Part shown: one piece after another, positions 5,243 through 5,902 of the stretch
How the letters are laid out: every line of letters starts with the position of its first letter
Numbering within the stretch: the first letter of the stretch is position 1
Assembly: GCA_945896765.1 (NCBI GenBank)
Contig: CAMDEL010000104.1
Span: forward strand, 1 to 5,902
Direction: 5' to 3'
DNA from: Singulisphaera sp. GP187
Lineage (GTDB): Bacteria > Planctomycetota > Phycisphaerae > Phycisphaerales > SM1A02
DNA length: 5,902 bases
The notes under the pieces: generated by a model
What the model saw: the letters and a program-made list of their open reading frames with translations, nothing else
The model's database searches: none
Told to the model about the DNA's origin: nothing
Program-made: the position numbers and the translations under genes

Positions 5243-5902
5243 TTATGGGCTTTTTATTTCGGACGAATTTCGAGAGCGTTCGTGCGCGATCCATTGGAGC
5301 GCGTCACGGAGTTCGCAATCAGGGGAAGAAGTATAGTCAGCTCGAGTAGGAGGTGTCCAGATCTGTTGGCTCACCCCGATCCCTTCGACCAAGCTGCCAG
5401 AAGGAGTGCGAAAGTCACCGATTGCATGCAGGAGCACATCGCCATTTTTCAGATTGTGTGTTGTTGCAGGCAGCGCTGCACCCGCGGTTGTCTGACCGAA
5501 TGGCTGAGCACGCTTCATATCCAGCAATCCAGCCGCGAAAATTTCCGATGTGCTTCCAGTATGACCATCGATGAGAATTGCGACGGGACCTGTAAAAACA
5601 CCGATTAAATTTCCATTGCGATCGACTGTTCGAGGATTCGTTCGAAAGTCGAGTTTCATATCTCGACCTTGCATCTTCCCAAGCGATGTTGGTTCTTGGA
5701 GAAAATGTCCTGCGACTCCTGTTGCCATCAATCCAAGTCCGCCAGGATTGCCGCGAAGATCAATCACAATGCCATCCGCAGTCCGAAATGCGGTCAATGC
5801 ATCGTCGATGGTTGCGGAGAGCGCAGTCATCCAAATGCTGAAGCTGAGATATCCAATACGCCCGGTCAATCGTGGATCGCCACCGATACTTTTGATCTCA
5901 TC
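5243..5902 (-). CDS. S41-family peptidase (tail-specific protease/tricorn-IRBP type), C-terminal part
   Basis: The frame is open from the right edge for 219 codons and ends at TAA 5245-5243; the N-terminus, including any signal peptide or PDZ domain, is outside. This is the catalytic domain of a serine protease of the C-terminal-processing (TSPc) family. IGYLSFSIW (fragment residues 16-24) begins a core strand, DLRGNPGG (48-55) is the family's hallmark loop, and GPVAILIDGHTGSTSEIFA (105-123) carries the nucleophile, expected to be Ser117 in GSTSE. In Ctp/Prc enzymes the lysine partner lies 25 residues further, in GKG; here the aligned segment is GQTTAGAALP, with Ala142 instead. That form is found in S41 members of the tricorn/IRBP-like kind, which use a different catalytic arrangement. 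It probably acts outside the cytoplasm, but the missing N-terminus leaves this open. It is first in the visible run, 17 nt before the secreted protein gene. Confidence 0.9.
   Translation of the reverse strand, partial: DEIKSIGGDPRLTGRIGYLSFSIWMTALSATIDDALTAFRTADGIVIDLRGNPGGLGLMATGVAGHFLQEPTSLGKMQGRDMKLDFRTNPRTVDRNGNLIGVFTGPVAILIDGHTGSTSEIFAAGLLDMKRAQPFGQTTAGAALPATTHNLKNGDVLLHAIGDFRTPSGSLVEGIGVSQQIWTPPTRADYTSSPDCELRDALQWIAHERSRNSSEIKSP

Overview
The window is a fragment of a bacterial chromosome in which every convincing gene lies on the minus strand, so it reads from right to left. Protein style, rather than any marker gene, points to Planctomycetota (perhaps a Phycisphaerae-like lineage). 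The signs are a secreted protein with the 'ASGG…GTVEMPAQ…KG' start of a family I associate with planctomycetes and acidobacteria, and a divergent MFS protein with 'EGG', 'SAAPNVANL' and 'HGRKK' motifs. Start sites also mostly lack strong Shine-Dalgarno sequences, and GTG starts are frequent. This assignment is an inference from memory of the families.

Right to left the layout is as follows. (1) The 3' end of an S41 (tail-specific protease family) gene, 5902-5243, cut by the right edge. (2) 17 nt later, a secreted or lipid-anchored protein of the planctomycete type described above, 5225-4290. (3) An ABC-2 type ATPase of the NatA/YhaQ class, 4293-3316, overlapping the previous stop by 4 nt (GTGA). 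(4) Its membrane partner, a NatB-like permease with a large extracytoplasmic domain, 3319-1931, again joined by a 4-nt GTGA overlap. (5) 46 nt later, a HIT-family nucleotide hydrolase/phosphorylase, 1884-1363. (6) A 339-nt gap with no credible gene. It contains a roughly 244-bp GC-rich segment bounded by 21-bp imperfect inverted repeats, then a pair of 12-bp direct repeats. (7) A divergent MFS transporter, starting at GTG 1023 and running off the left edge without a stop.

Genes 1-5 look like one transcription unit. Overlapping stop/start codons couple the secreted protein, ATPase and permease, so their products are probably made in fixed proportion. A plausible but unproven reading is an envelope module: an extracytoplasmic protease, an extracytoplasmic protein with a possible lipid-binding fold and an ABC-2 exporter, with a HIT enzyme carried along. 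The main unexplained structure is the inverted-repeat-bounded intergenic element, which begins just past the HIT stop codon.
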